This document shows positions 47,375-56,895 of a stretch of 64,000 nt of DNA, piece by piece (positions within the stretch are counted from its first letter, which is position 1; each line of letters begins with the position of its first letter). This DNA is from Afipia sp. 1NLS2 (GTDB taxonomy: Bacteria; Pseudomonadota; Alphaproteobacteria; Rhizobiales; Xanthobacteraceae), in contig NZ_ADVZ01000003.1 in NCBI RefSeq assembly GCF_000178995.1, positions 248,001-312,000 of the forward strand, read 5' to 3'. Position numbers and translations under genes: made by a program. The notes beneath the pieces are model-generated. The model searched no databases. It worked only from the letters and a program-made list of their open reading frames with translations, and was not told the origin of the DNA.

Positions 47375-48487
47375 TCAGAAAACCTTCTTGATCCAGTTGT
47401 GCGCATCCGCCGCGCGGCCGTACTGGATGTCCACGAGTTGCTTGCGCAGCCCCATCGCGACCGGGCCGGCGGCACCTCCGTTGATCGCGAAATCGCCGCT
47501 CACCGAATGCACCTTGCCGATCGGCGAGATCACCGCTGCGGTGCCGCAGGCGAAGGCTTCCTTCAGTTTGCCGCTGGCGGCATCCGCGCGCCACTGATCG
47601 ATCGTGTAGGGCTCTTCGCGCACGAGCTTGCCTGCCTCTCGCGCGAGGGTGATGATCGAGTCCCGCGTGATGCCGGGCAGGATGGTGCCGAGCGGCGGCG
47701 TCAGCAGTGAGCCGTCGTCGAACACGAAGAAGATGTTCATGCCGCCGAGTTCTTCGATGTAGCGGCGCTGGACCGCGTCGAGGAACACCACCTGATCGCA
47801 GCCATGCTCGATGGCTTCGGCCTGCGCGCGCAGGCTTGCGGCATAATTGCCGCCGCATTTCACGGCACCGGTGCCGCCAATGGCCGCGCGGGTGTAGTTC
47901 TCCGAGACCCAGATCGAAACGGGGGCAGGGCCGCCCTTGAAATAGGAGCCGACCGGCGATGCGATGACGGCGAAGATGTATTCGGCGGATGGCTTGACGC
48001 CGAGGAAGATCTCGTTGGCGATCATGAAGGGCCGCAGATAGAGGCTGCCCTCGCCGCCCGGAATCCAGTCGCGGTCGGTGCGCACCAGATGTTCGACGGC
48101 GTCGATGAAAACGTGTTCGGGGAGCGGCGCCATGGCCATGCGTTCCGCCGAATTCCAGAAGCGCCGCGCGTTGGCGTCGGGGCGGAACAGGTTCACGCCG
48201 CCATCGGCGCGCCGGTAGGCCTTGAGGCCTTCGAAAATCTCCTGGGCGTAGTGCAGGACGGCCGTCGCCGGGTCCAGGGCGAAGCTCGCGCGGGATTCGA
48301 TGCGCGCGCCATGCCAGCCCTTCGTGTGGTTGTAGCGGACGACAGCCATGTGATCGGTGAAAACGCGGCCAAACCCGGGGTCAGCGAGTTTTGCCGTGCG
48401 GTCGTTTGCGGGCGTGGGATTCGCTGCGAGTTGCTTTTCGAATTCCAGCAAGACCGCGCCATCGATTTTGTCGAAGGACACGCCCAT
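47375..48487 (-). CDS. ilvE: branched-chain amino acid aminotransferase
   Basis: Transaminates Leu, Ile and Val (fold-type IV PLP enzyme). The 370-residue product has HYAQEIFEGLKAY near residue 78, the PLP Lys in TGAVKCGGNYAASL near residue 200, and EELGGMNIFFVF near residue 240. ATG 48487 with GGGAGAC upstream is chosen; an in-frame extension to 48610 lacks family similarity. Divergent from the marR operon across a 239-base region full of palindromes. Confidence 0.95.
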   Translation of the reverse strand: MGVSFDKIDGAVLLEFEKQLAANPTPANDRTAKLADPGFGRVFTDHMAVVRYNHTKGWHGARIESRASFALDPATAVLHYAQEIFEGLKAYRRADGGVNLFRPDANARRFWNSAERMAMAPLPEHVFIDAVEHLVRTDRDWIPGGEGSLYLRPFMIANEIFLGVKPSAEYIFAVIASPVGSYFKGGPAPVSIWVSENYTRAAIGGTGAVKCGGNYAASLRAQAEAIEHGCDQVVFLDAVQRRYIEELGGMNIFFVFDDGSLLTPPLGTILPGITRDSIITLAREAGKLVREEPYTIDQWRADAASGKLKEAFACGTAAVISPIGKVHSVSGDFAINGGAAGPVAMGLRKQLVDIQYGRAADAHNWIKKVF

Positions 48488-48553
48488 GATTTTGTCTCCC
48501 AATACAGTCTGTGGTTTGGCGTCGTTCCGGACGGCCAGCGCGCATGCCGTTAC

Positions 48554-48567
48554 GATTTCGCGAAATC
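48554..48567. promoter_or_regulatory. palindromic operator candidate 1 between ilvE and marR
   Basis: GATTTCGCGAAATC is a perfect 14-bp palindrome, 67 bases upstream of ilvE. Its core TTTCGCGAAA recurs 123 bases away. Confidence 0.55.
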
Positions 48568-48678
48568 CGTGAAGTCCAGTATGTTTCGCGCCGGGCCGAC
48601 GGACAATCAATCGCTAGATTGGGCCGTCGCCCTGTAATTTATCGAGACCTTCACGGAACGCCGGAGTCTTTCCGAAAG

Positions 48679-48688
48679 TTTCGCGAAA
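48679..48688. promoter_or_regulatory. palindromic operator candidate 2 between ilvE and marR
   Basis: TTTCGCGAAA, the same core as the element at 48556-48565, about 39 bases upstream of the marR start. A CTTTCCGAAAG imperfect palindrome adjoins it. Confidence 0.5.
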
Positions 48689-48717
48689 GGCACCTGCTTT
48701 GTAACGTAAAACCAAAA

Positions 48718-48738
48718 TATGTCAACATGGCTGACATA
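48718..48738. promoter_or_regulatory. inverted repeat spanning the marR start codon
   Basis: TATGTCA (48718-48724) and TGACATA (48732-48738) are 7-bp perfect arms around a 7-base spacer that contains the marR ATG (48727). The position suits autorepression by the MarR protein or translational control. Confidence 0.55.
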
Positions 48739-49266
48739 AATTTGAAAACTCTCAGAACCGAGCTTTCGGGCAGCCAATCCCTGCCGCCCGAGGTGCGCTG
48801 GGACATCGTCGAGCTGCTGTTCTTCGCCTACCGCGATTTCGTCGGCGATGCCGACCATGTGCTGGAGGAATTCGGCTTCGGTCGCGCGCATCATCGCGTG
48901 ATGCATTTCGTCCAGCGCTATCCTGGGCTGAAGGTGGCGGACCTGCTGGAGGTTCTGCGCATCACCAAGCAATCGCTCGGGCGGGTCCTGAAGCAACTCC
49001 TCGACGAGGGCTATATCATCCAGCGGGCCGGCGACAGCGATCGCCGCCAGCGTCTTCTTTTCGCCACCGCCAAGGGCGAAGCGCTGGTGGTGAAATTGGC
49101 GAGCCTCCAGACCAGGCGCATCGACCGCGCGCTTGCGACGCTTGACCCGGAGGGTGCTTCGAGCGTCCGCAAGTTCCTGCTCGGTCTCATCGATCATGAT
49201 GATCCCGACAAGGTGCTTGAGGTCATACTCAAAGGCGGCGGCCCGGACATGAGGACGAGATCGTGA
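48727..49266 (+). CDS. MarR family transcriptional regulator
   Basis: A 179-residue winged-helix regulator. After an N-terminal dimerisation helix, the DNA-binding region shows KVADLLEVLRITKQSLGRVLKQLLDEGYIIQRAGDSDRRQRLL, the MarR wing with the DxRxR signature. ATG 48727 is chosen because the upstream part of the frame is unlike the family. Its stop overlaps the response-regulator start (GTGA). The genetic context (MarR, OmpR-type regulator) resembles petP-petR of Rhodobacter, a comparison from memory. The ligand is unknown. Confidence 0.92.
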   Translation: MADINLKTLRTELSGSQSLPPEVRWDIVELLFFAYRDFVGDADHVLEEFGFGRAHHRVMHFVQRYPGLKVADLLEVLRITKQSLGRVLKQLLDEGYIIQRAGDSDRRQRLLFATAKGEALVVKLASLQTRRIDRALATLDPEGASSVRKFLLGLIDHDDPDKVLEVILKGGGPDMRTRS

Positions 49267-49988
49267 ACGAAACGGCAGCCGGTGCAAAAAGGCTGAAGCC
49301 GATCAACGATGAGGCGCCGCATCTGCTGCTGGTGGATGACGACCGTCGCATCCGCGATCTGCTGTCGCGCTTTCTCGGCAACGAGGGCTATCGCGTCACC
49401 ACGGCGAAAAGCGCCGCGGCCGCGCGCGCCAAGCTGACCGGCCTGCATTTCGATCTCCTGATCCTCGATGTGATGATGCCGGGCGAAACCGGCTTCGAAT
49501 TCGCGCGGAGCTTGCGCGAAACCTCGCAGGTGCCGATCATCATGCTGACCGCGCGGCATGAAGCGGAAAGCCGGATCGAAGGCCTGCAGATCGGCGCCGA
49601 CGATTATGTCGCCAAGCCATTCGAACCGCGTGAATTGCTGCTACGTATCGCCAACATCCTCAAACGCGTTGCGCCGGTCGCGGTGGAAACGGTGGAGTCG
49701 GTCGCGTTCGGGCCTTACGTCTATCATCTGGAGCGTGGCGAATTGCGCAACGGCGAGGAGGTTGTTCATCTCACTGACCGCGAGCGCGAGATGCTGCGTA
49801 TCCTCGCGGCGTCGCCGGGTGATACCGTGCCGCGCGGCGCGCTGACCGGGAATGGCGCCAACGGCAACGAGCGCGCGGTCGATGTCCAGATCAACCGCCT
49901 GCGCCGCAAGATCGAACGCGATCCCGCCAATCCCCTGTTCCTGCAAGCGGTGCGCGGCATCGGTTACCGGCTCGTCGCCTCGCCATGA
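49263..49988 (+). CDS. OmpR-family response regulator
   Basis: A 241-residue protein: receiver domain with acidic pocket DDD near residue 25, phospho-acceptor D69 (LLILDVMMPG), conserved T and K (MLTARH, AKPFEP), then a winged-helix DNA-binding domain (VVHLTDREREMLRIL, NERAVDVQINRLRRKIE, VRGIGYRL). Starts at GTG 49263 inside the marR stop and overlaps the kinase gene, so the three form one operon. Confidence 0.95.
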   Translation: MNETAAGAKRLKPINDEAPHLLLVDDDRRIRDLLSRFLGNEGYRVTTAKSAAAARAKLTGLHFDLLILDVMMPGETGFEFARSLRETSQVPIIMLTARHEAESRIEGLQIGADDYVAKPFEPRELLLRIANILKRVAPVAVETVESVAFGPYVYHLERGELRNGEEVVHLTDREREMLRILAASPGDTVPRGALTGNGANGNERAVDVQINRLRRKIERDPANPLFLQAVRGIGYRLVASP

Positions 49989-51373
49989 GCATGCTCGAGT
50001 CCGCAAAATCCGTGCTGCATCCCTTGCTCCGGGGCATGTCGGTGCTGAACGAGTGGTTCGCCCGCGGCCTCAAGGAACTGATGCCGAAGGGGCTTTATGC
50101 GCGCGCACTGCTCATCATCATCGTGCCGATGGTGATCCTGCAATCGGTGGTCGCGTTCGTGTTCATGGAGCGGCACTGGAACACGGTGACGCGGCGTCTG
50201 TCGGCGGCGGTGGTGCAGGACATCTCCGGGCTGATCGATGTCTACAAGACCTATCCGCAGGACAAGGATCGCGTGCAGCTCCGCCGCATCGCGCAGACCC
50301 GCCTCGGCCTCGTGGTGGATTTCCTGCCGCCGAACGACATGCCGCCGCCGGGCCCGAAGCCGTTCTTCTCGTTGCTCGATCAGGCGCTGTCGCTGCAACT
50401 GAGCCGGCAGATCGGCCGCCCGTTCTGGATCGATACGGTGGGCCGCTCCAATCTCGTCGAGATACGCATCAAGCTCGACGATGCGGTGATGCGCGTCTAC
50501 GCCCAGCGCAGCGCGGCCTATGCCTCGAACTCGCAGATATTTATCTTCTGGATGCTCGGCACGTCGTCGATTCTTCTGATTGTCGCGGTGCTGTTCCTGC
50601 GCAACCAGATCAGGCCAATCCTGCATCTGGCCGATGCCGCCGAGAATTTCGGCAAGGGCCGCGATGCGCCGAACTTCCGGCCGCGCGGTGCGCGTGAGGT
50701 GCGGCGTGCGGCGCAGGCTTTCATGGAGATGAAGGAGCGCGTCGAACGCAGCATCGAACAGCGCACCACCATGCTCGCGGGCGTCAGTCACGATCTGCGC
50801 ACCATCCTGACCCGCTTCAAACTCGAACTGGCCTTGATCGGCGACGGCGCGGAAGCCGATGGCATGCGCAAGGATGTCGACGAGATGAGCGGCATGCTGG
50901 AGGATTATCTCGCCTTCGCGCGCGGCGACAGCGGCGAACAGGCGACGCCGACCGACATGGCGCAGGCGCTGGAGGAGTTGCGTGGCGACGCGGAACGCCA
51001 CGGCCATCCGGCGACCGTGACTTTCGAGGGCGATCCGATGGTCACGGTGCGCCCGGCCTCGTTCAAGCGTTGTCTGGCCAATCTGGTGTCGAATGCGGCG
51101 CGCCACGCCGATACGATTTCCATCACCGGCTATCGTGACGACCGCTGGCTCACGGTGACGGTGGATGACGACGGCCCCGGGATTCCGTTGCATCTGCGCG
51201 AGGAAGTGTTCAAGCCATTCCTGCGGCTCGACGATGCGCGCAACCAGGACGAGGGCGGCACCGGCCTCGGCCTTGCCATCGCCCGTGATATCGCCCGCGC
51301 GCATGGCGGCGACATCACGCTGGGCGACAGCCCGCTCGGCGGCCTGCGCGCCGCGGTGCGCGTGCCGGTGTAA
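49985..51373 (+). CDS. sensor histidine kinase (EnvZ-like)
   Basis: A 462-residue membrane kinase: two helices (about 40-60 and 184-205) bracket a periplasmic domain with a Pro-rich loop (DMPPPGPKPF), then HAMP, the H-box GVSHDLRT with H269, N-box LVSNAARHA, G1 VDDDGPGI, and G2 GGTGLGLAIARD. It should phosphorylate the response regulator encoded just upstream. The signal is unknown. Confidence 0.95.
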   Translation: MSMLESAKSVLHPLLRGMSVLNEWFARGLKELMPKGLYARALLIIIVPMVILQSVVAFVFMERHWNTVTRRLSAAVVQDISGLIDVYKTYPQDKDRVQLRRIAQTRLGLVVDFLPPNDMPPPGPKPFFSLLDQALSLQLSRQIGRPFWIDTVGRSNLVEIRIKLDDAVMRVYAQRSAAYASNSQIFIFWMLGTSSILLIVAVLFLRNQIRPILHLADAAENFGKGRDAPNFRPRGAREVRRAAQAFMEMKERVERSIEQRTTMLAGVSHDLRTILTRFKLELALIGDGAEADGMRKDVDEMSGMLEDYLAFARGDSGEQATPTDMAQALEELRGDAERHGHPATVTFEGDPMVTVRPASFKRCLANLVSNAARHADTISITGYRDDRWLTVTVDDDGPGIPLHLREEVFKPFLRLDDARNQDEGGTGLGLAIARDIARAHGGDITLGDSPLGGLRAAVRVPV

Positions 51374-51376
51374 AAG

Positions 51377-52201
51377 TTACTTCGCGAGTTCTCTGGACCG
51401 CTTTGCCGCGGCGGCCACGGCGCGCGTCAGCAGCGGCTGAAAGCCTCCCGGACCCATCAGCACCTCGAGCGCGGCTGCGGTGGTGCCGCCGGGCGAAGTG
51501 ACGTTCTTGCGCAGCGTCTCGCTCGTCAGGTCCGAGCGATGCAGCAACTCGCCCGAGCCTGCCACCGTCTCGCGCGCAAGCCGCGTGGCCAATTCCGGCG
51601 AAAGACCCGCCGCGATACCAGCGCGGGCAAGCTCTTCGGCAAGCAGGAAGACGTAAGCCGGGCCCGAGCCCGACACGGCGGTGACGGCGTCCATCAGCGC
51701 TTCGTCATCTATCCATTCGACGCTGCCGGTCGCGCTCAGCAGTGCATCGGCGATATCGCGCTGCTGTTGGCCGACGCCTGCCGCGGCAACCGCGACGGTG
51801 ATCCCACGTCCGATGGCCGCCGGGGTGTTCGGCATCGCCCGCACCACCTTGCCACCGCAGGCCTGCGATAGCTTCGCGATCGGCACGCCTGCCATGATCG
51901 AGATCACCAGCGTGGCAGGCTTTACAAGCGTACGCAGTTGAGGTGCCGCGTCCGCGAACATCTGCGGCTTTACGGCCATCACCAGCACGGCGACGTCACC
52001 CGGCTGCGTGGGGTTGATGCGCAGGCCCTTCGCGGTCAGCGACGTGATGTCATCCGAAGGTGCAGGATCGATCACCGCGAGCCTGTCGGCGGCCACGCCC
52101 TGCGCAAGCCAGCCCGACAACATCGCGCCGCCCATCTTGCCTGCACCCGCAAGCACGATGGAGCCGTTCAGGTTTGCGAGTGCATTGGTGGATGTGGTCA
52201 T
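51377..52201 (-). CDS. proC: pyrroline-5-carboxylate reductase
   Basis: Last step of proline synthesis, NAD(P)H dependent. The 274-residue product has the Rossmann N-terminus IVLAGAGKMGGAMLSGW, the MPNTPAAIGRG segment near residue 118 and the signature GSGPAYVFLLAEEL near residue 170. Convergent with the kinase gene; stops are three bases apart. The ybjN gene, same strand, lies upstream across a palindromic repeat. Confidence 0.96.
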   Translation of the reverse strand: MTTSTNALANLNGSIVLAGAGKMGGAMLSGWLAQGVAADRLAVIDPAPSDDITSLTAKGLRINPTQPGDVAVLVMAVKPQMFADAAPQLRTLVKPATLVISIMAGVPIAKLSQACGGKVVRAMPNTPAAIGRGITVAVAAAGVGQQQRDIADALLSATGSVEWIDDEALMDAVTAVSGSGPAYVFLLAEELARAGIAAGLSPELATRLARETVAGSGELLHRSDLTSETLRKNVTSPGGTTAAALEVLMGPGGFQPLLTRAVAAAAKRSRELAK

Positions 52202-52272
52202 CGAAGCAGCCTCTCGGGACTTGCTGCGGCATGGCCGCAGTAATCATCGCTTCGCAAATTGTCTTGTGAGGG

Positions 52273-52295
52273 ATGCCCGGGTCAAGCCCGGGCAT
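52273..52295. repeat. REP-like intergenic palindrome
   Basis: ATGCCCGGG-TCAAG-CCCGGGCAT, perfect 9-bp arms. I recall this element recurring in intergenic regions of Bradyrhizobium and Rhodopseudomonas; only one copy is seen here, between ybjN and proC. Confidence 0.55.
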
Positions 52296-52309
52296 GAGGG
52301 CAGGGCCGC

Positions 52310-52810
52310 TCAGGCCTCGCCCATCGTGTCGAACATCGCCGCCGACATTGCCTCGGTGGCGGTCTTGCCGCTCCAGACCACGAACTGGAAGGCGGGGAAG
52401 TAACGCTCGCAGGCCATCACGGCGGTCTCGAACATCGTCTCGCATTGCGCGTTCGAGGCGCTCATGTTGCCCGGCAGGAGCAGCGACTGCCGGTGCATCA
52501 CCACGCCCGACTGCGACCAGAGATCGAAATGGCCGACCCACATCTGCTCGTTGGCGGATGCGATCAGGCGCTGCACCTCGGCGCGGCGGGCGACGGGAAT
52601 TTTCATGTCGAAAGCGCAGGCGACGTGCAGGGCCTCGATCTCCGGCATCCAGGTGAAGGAGATCTGATAGTCGGTGAAGCGGCCCTTGTAGACGATCGTG
52701 ACTTCGTCTTCGCCGGAGCGCTCGAAGGCAAGATCGTTACTGGCCGCGATTTCCTCGACGACCGTGAGAGGGCTGGGTGTTGAATCGAGAGTGATGTCCA
52801 AGAGGGACAT
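52310..52810 (-). CDS. YbjN domain protein
   Basis: A 166-residue YbjN-family protein (type III secretion chaperone-like fold). The family core is visible as YKGRFTDYQISFTWMPEIEALHVACAFDM near residues 42-70 and ANEQMWVGHFDLWSQSG near residue 87. YbjN proteins are linked to stress and motility control in enterobacteria; the role in alphaproteobacteria is not established. A 366-base region without a gene lies upstream. Confidence 0.85.
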   Translation of the reverse strand: MSLLDITLDSTPSPLTVVEEIAASNDLAFERSGEDEVTIVYKGRFTDYQISFTWMPEIEALHVACAFDMKIPVARRAEVQRLIASANEQMWVGHFDLWSQSGVVMHRQSLLLPGNMSASNAQCETMFETAVMACERYFPAFQFVVWSGKTATEAMSAAMFDTMGEA

Positions 52811-53176
52811 GCTGGCTTCATCCTGTCGATTGGTGCACGCGGAACGAGATGCAAAAACGGTTTGACGATCATCGTCGCCACAAATCCGAACCGGCTTTGT
52901 CGTTCAGGCCGTTCGAAGGTGCACGAGAATTGATCTGTGATTTGCGACTCGGGCGCAATCGAACGGCGACTCGTTCCACAGGCATTCGGGAAAAAAATGA
53001 AGTCATCAACAGGCGAAAAGAGAACAAACCGGAATCAAATCGGCGATTGCGACTCCGGCGCGAAAATTTCGCGTCATGCGAGTCCCGCCGGTGCCGTCCG
53101 GATGACTCGATGCGGCGCGCGGCGGAGGCCATGCAAACCGGATTGGCAGAAAGGGAAGGGCTGCGAGGGGCGCCGT
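52811..53176. other. intergenic region upstream of ybjN
   Basis: No coding frame here has the composition of a real gene. It holds CGCGAAA-A-TTTCGCG at 53059-53073 (7-bp arms) and repeated GCGACTC words (for example 52956, 52975, 53048). It presumably contains the ybjN promoter and the end of the prs transcript; no T-tract terminator is seen. Confidence 0.4.
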
Positions 53177-54172
53177 TCAGTCGAACAGGCTCGACACCGA
53201 CTCTTCAGAAGCGGTGCGATCGATCGCCTCGCCGATCAGGGTCGCGATCGGGAGCGAACGGATATTCGGGGCGTTGCGCACCGCTTCGGTGGGCTCGATG
53301 GAGTCGGTGATGACCAGCTCCTTCAGCTTCGATGCGGTGATGCGGGCAACCGCGCCGCCGGACAGCACACCATGGGTGATGTAGGCGTAAACATCCTTGG
53401 CGCCGTTGGCGAGCAGCGCGTCGGCCGCGTTCACCAGCGTGCCGCCGGAGTCCACGATGTCGTCCACCAGCACGCAGGTGTAGCCGGAGACGTCGCCGAT
53501 CACGTTCATGACCTCGGATTCACCGGCGCGCTCGCGGCGCTTGTCGATAATGGAGAGCGGCGCGTTGATGCGTTTGGCGAGGCCGCGTGCGCGGACCACG
53601 CCGCCGACGTCGGGCGACACCACCATGACGTTCTCAAGCTGGAACCGGTCACGGATGTCCTTCACCATCACCGGAGAGGCATAGAGGTTGTCGGTCGGGA
53701 TATCGAAGAAGCCCTGGATCTGTCCGGCATGCAGGTCGAGCGTCATCACGCGGTCGGCCCCGGCATGCGTAATCAGGTTGGCGACAAGCTTTGCGGAGAT
53801 CGGCGAACGCGAGCCGACTTTCCGGTCCTGCCGGGCGTAGCCGAAATACGGGATCACCGCGGTGATGCGTCGCGCGGAGGCGCGGCGCAGCGCGTCGATG
53901 ATGATGAGCAGTTCCATCAGGTGGTCGTTGGCCGGGTAGGACGTAGACTGCACCACGAACACGTCGGAGCCGCGTACGTTTTCCTGAATCTCGACGAAGA
54001 TTTCCATGTCGGCGAAGCGCCGGACGACGGCCTTTGTCATCGGCAGGTCGAGATAGCTGGAGATGGCCTGGGCCAGCGCCGGGTTGGAATTGCCGGTGAC
54101 GAGCTTGATCGAACCGTTCTTCGCCGACGCAGAGGCTTTGTCCCGCGTCTTCGTTCCTACGCTCGTCAGCAT
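53177..54172 (-). CDS. prs: ribose-phosphate pyrophosphokinase
   Basis: Makes PRPP for purine, pyrimidine, His and Trp synthesis. The 331-residue product has the family blocks [42 protein letters not shown] and the PRPP-binding loop [13 protein letters not shown]. Family members usually begin near [10 protein letters not shown]; here about 17 extra residues precede it and the best start is ATG 54172 (an upstream in-frame start at 54229 is less likely). Confidence 0.95.
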   Translation of the reverse strand: MLTSVGTKTRDKASASAKNGSIKLVTGNSNPALAQAISSYLDLPMTKAVVRRFADMEIFVEIQENVRGSDVFVVQSTSYPANDHLMELLIIIDALRRASARRITAVIPYFGYARQDRKVGSRSPISAKLVANLITHAGADRVMTLDLHAGQIQGFFDIPTDNLYASPVMVKDIRDRFQLENVMVVSPDVGGVVRARGLAKRINAPLSIIDKRRERAGESEVMNVIGDVSGYTCVLVDDIVDSGGTLVNAADALLANGAKDVYAYITHGVLSGGAVARITASKLKELVITDSIEPTEAVRNAPNIRSLPIATLIGEAIDRTASEESVSSLFD

Positions 54173-54280
54173 GTCGGCAGGCCCCTGTTTACCCGGCTCT
54201 TTCAGTTGCCGGGGTGATAACAAGCGCATACCGCCGCTGGCAATAAGACGTGCGTTATTTTTCCCGCTGAATCCCGGAAT

Positions 54281-54904
54281 CTATTGGCCGCTGAAGGCCA
54301 GTGCCTGGGAGGGCGCGCCCGTTTCCGGCGTCTCGGCGGCCGGCAGGCCCGCCACCGCGGGACCCGCCGTTTCGGGAACCGGCGGAGCCGATTGGGCCGG
54401 CGCAGTGCCGCCATTAACCAGATTGGTCAGCCCGCTGAGGCCGGCCTGAGAAATCCTGCGCAGAACCTGATCGCTGGCGGCATCCCAGGCATCGGCTCCG
54501 GCGGCGCCCGCGGGTTCGGTGCCGCTGAGGCGGGCGGCGCGGCTCTGGTCGCCAGCATAGACATCCCAGACCCATGCGATGGAGGCGTTATGGGTGCCGC
54601 GCTTGACCTGGGCCGCATAATAGCTGCGCACCCGGTAGGTCGGGTTGGCCTCCCGCGACACCACGGAAATATGGCGGGTAGCCCCTTCGGTCTCGAGCAC
54701 CTTCACGAGGCGCTGGAACACCTGCGGTGGCGGTCCATCGACGGATTCAAAGGCGACGGTCGGGCCGAATCCCTGCGAGGCCGTCGGGCTGGGTCCTTCG
54801 GCCGTGCAACCTGCGGTCAGCATCGCCAAGGCGCCAAGCGCCAGCCAGGCAAAAGTTTTTCTCTGGCAAGGCCTTTTCGCCCAACCAAGCTTGTCCGCTG
54901 CCAT
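54281..54904 (-). CDS. hypothetical lipoprotein
   Basis: A 207-residue protein with a lipoprotein signal: basic head, hydrophobic ALGALAMLTAG and lipobox Cys (LTAGC) near residue 33, so Lgt and LspA in this window could process it. The mature part has VFQRLVKVLETEGATRHISVVSRE and SYYAAQVKRGTHNASIAWVWDVYAGDQSRAARL, then an Ala/Pro/Gly-rich tail. I do not recognise a domain. ATG 54904 is preferred to an upstream TTG at 54925. Confidence 0.75.
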   Translation of the reverse strand: MAADKLGWAKRPCQRKTFAWLALGALAMLTAGCTAEGPSPTASQGFGPTVAFESVDGPPPQVFQRLVKVLETEGATRHISVVSREANPTYRVRSYYAAQVKRGTHNASIAWVWDVYAGDQSRAARLSGTEPAGAAGADAWDAASDQVLRRISQAGLSGLTNLVNGGTAPAQSAPPVPETAGPAVAGLPAAETPETGAPSQALAFSGQ

Positions 54905-54974
54905 CGTCAGGATTGAAGGCGTCAAAAATCGCTTCCCTAACCGGCGTCTGTCGCGCCGTGGGCCAAACCGATAT

Positions 54975-54992
54975 CGTTAAAATGCATTAACG
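54975..54992. promoter_or_regulatory. inverted repeat upstream of the lipoprotein gene
   Basis: CGTTAA (54975-54980) and TTAACG (54987-54992) around AATGCA, about 70 bases upstream of the lipoprotein start. Six-base arms; weak candidate operator. Confidence 0.3.
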
Positions 54993-55024
54993 TCTAGGGC
55001 AGACCGGCGGTCGTGGGAGCGTGG

Positions 55025-55789
55025 TTAATCCAGCACCAGCGCGTGGATGTTGCGCCCGTAGTCGGGCTCGGCGCGGTGTGTCGTCCGGCGGTAGCTGAAA
55101 AAGCGCGGGTCGGCATAGGTGTCGAGGCCGACGTCGCCGATGGCTTCGATCCCGGCGCGTTCGAGCCGTGTGCGGATAAAACCGGCAAGATCGAACATCG
55201 CGTGATCGGGCCGGGACGAGGGGATGAAGTAACGCGCGTTATCGGCATCGGTCGCGGTGAAGCGTTCGACGAACTCCGCGCCGACTTCGTAGCTTGGCTG
55301 GCGGATGAGCGGGCCGATCGCCGCGTGAATGTCGGTTCTGTGCGCGCCGAGTGTTTCCATGGCGTTGAGCGTCGCCTCGATCACGCCGCCGAACGCGCCC
55401 TTCCATCCAGCATGCGCCGCGCCGATCACCCGCGCCTTCGGATCGGCGAACAGCACCGGCCCACAATCCGCGGTGGTGATGCCGATGGCCAATCCCGGCG
55501 TACGCGTTACCAGCGCGTCGGCATGCGGCCGCTCATCCGTCGGCCATGGCTCGGTGACGATTGCGACATCCGGCGAATGCACCTGATAGACGGTGAGGAA
55601 ATGCGATGGCTGCACATGGAGCGCACTCGCCATGCGGCGGCGGTTTTCGTTGACGCGCGCCGGATCATCCTTCGAGCCGAGTCCGCCGTTCAGGCTCTCG
55701 TAAATTCCTTGCGAGACGCCGCCCTCGCGGGTGAAGAAGGCGTGGCGCAGCCCCGGCAGGTCCGACAGCAATGACGATGTGACGATCAT
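55025..55789 (-). CDS. pgeF: peptidoglycan editing factor / laccase-domain protein (YfiH family)
   Basis: A 254-residue DUF152 protein. The metal/active site appears as TADCGPVLFADP near residue 130 and IGAAHAGWKGAFGGVIEA near residue 145. E. coli YfiH (PgeF) corrects misincorporated amino acids in peptidoglycan precursors. Its start overlaps the upstream stop (ATGA), so lgt, midA and pgeF form an operon. Confidence 0.92.
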   Translation of the reverse strand: MIVTSSLLSDLPGLRHAFFTREGGVSQGIYESLNGGLGSKDDPARVNENRRRMASALHVQPSHFLTVYQVHSPDVAIVTEPWPTDERPHADALVTRTPGLAIGITTADCGPVLFADPKARVIGAAHAGWKGAFGGVIEATLNAMETLGAHRTDIHAAIGPLIRQPSYEVGAEFVERFTATDADNARYFIPSSRPDHAMFDLAGFIRTRLERAGIEAIGDVGLDTYADPRFFSYRRTTHRAEPDYGRNIHALVLD

Positions 55790-56895
55790 GAAGGCGTATT
55801 GGACAGCGCTGCGAGCGCTGGAATCGAGGGATGCGACAGGCCGAGCACCTTGAACAGCGAGCCCATCGCCTTAGGGCCGCTCTCGACCAGCCGTTTCAGC
55901 GCGCTGGCGACATCGCCCGCGCTTTGCGATGCGGAATGCTTGATGAGCGTTTGCGCACGCGTCTCGATGCCGAGATGACCGAGGAACGTGCCCTGTTCGA
56001 CGGGGCCATGCGCAAGCACGCCCATCGATTGCGCGGCATCGGCGAGGGCCTGGAAATCGACATGGGCGGTGAGGTCGGCGGTGCCGGGCGCACGCAGCGG
56101 ATCGGTGTATTTGTGTTTGGCGACGGCCTGGAAGGTATCGCCCGCGTCAGAGCGGATATGGCCGTAGTCGATCAGGAGCGCGGCGCCGCCGAACTCGCGG
56201 ATGCGGCGCGCGAGCGCCATGATCTCGTTGGTCTCGCGCCATTCGAAGATCGTGCCGTTCGGTGCGTTGCGGACGTGAGGCGGCACCGAGACCTCGAAGC
56301 GCGGCGTCGGCTCGGGCGCGGTGGTGAAAACGAAAATATCGTCGTCGACGTCCACCATGCGCTCGTGCCAGCCGGTGTCTTTCTTGACCATCTGATGGAT
56401 CGGCAGCACGTCGAAATACTCATTGGCGAGAATGATCGCCGGGCCGTCCGGCACGTCGCTGAGCAGATGGTGCCACTGAAACGGCTTCACGTCCGCGAGC
56501 GTGTCGCGTTGGATCGCGCGCAGCGACGGGCTGACCTCGACCAGATGCACGTCGATCGCGTCGAAGAAGGCAGGGAGAATCCGGATCGCGCGCAACGCGT
56601 CCGCCATCATAGTGCCGCGGCCGGGGCCGAGTTCGATCAACTGGACGTGCTCGGGCATGCCCATTGCATTCCAGACCGAGGCCGCCCACAGGCCGATCAG
56701 TTCGCCGAACATCTGGGAAATCTCGGGCGCGGTGGTGAAGTCGCCGCCACGGCCGAGCGGATCGCGGTTGACGTAATAGCCGTATTCCGGATGCGTCATG
56801 CAGAGCTGCATGTAGCGCGAAACCGGCATCGGTCCCGCAGTCGCGATCAACTGGCGCAGATAAAGCTCGAACGGCGTGTATTCGATCTCGGTCAC
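55786..56895 (-). CDS. SAM-dependent methyltransferase, MidA/NDUFAF7 family
   Basis: A 369-residue DUF185 protein. Family blocks: [31 protein letters not shown] near residue 35, SAM motif [14 protein letters not shown] near residue 85, and [13 protein letters not shown] near residue 155. The mitochondrial homologue methylates an Arg of a complex I subunit during assembly. GTG 56895 overlaps the lgt stop (GTGA). Confidence 0.92.
   Translation of the reverse strand: MTEIEYTPFELYLRQLIATAGPMPVSRYMQLCMTHPEYGYYVNRDPLGRGGDFTTAPEISQMFGELIGLWAASVWNAMGMPEHVQLIELGPGRGTMMADALRAIRILPAFFDAIDVHLVEVSPSLRAIQRDTLADVKPFQWHHLLSDVPDGPAIILANEYFDVLPIHQMVKKDTGWHERMVDVDDDIFVFTTAPEPTPRFEVSVPPHVRNAPNGTIFEWRETNEIMALARRIREFGGAALLIDYGHIRSDAGDTFQAVAKHKYTDPLRAPGTADLTAHVDFQALADAAQSMGVLAHGPVEQGTFLGHLGIETRAQTLIKHSASQSAGDVASALKRLVESGPKAMGSLFKVLGLSHPSIPALAALSNTPS

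Noticed and set aside
52937-54217. 426-codon plus-strand frame antisense to prs
   Set aside because: Shadow of prs; no motifs.
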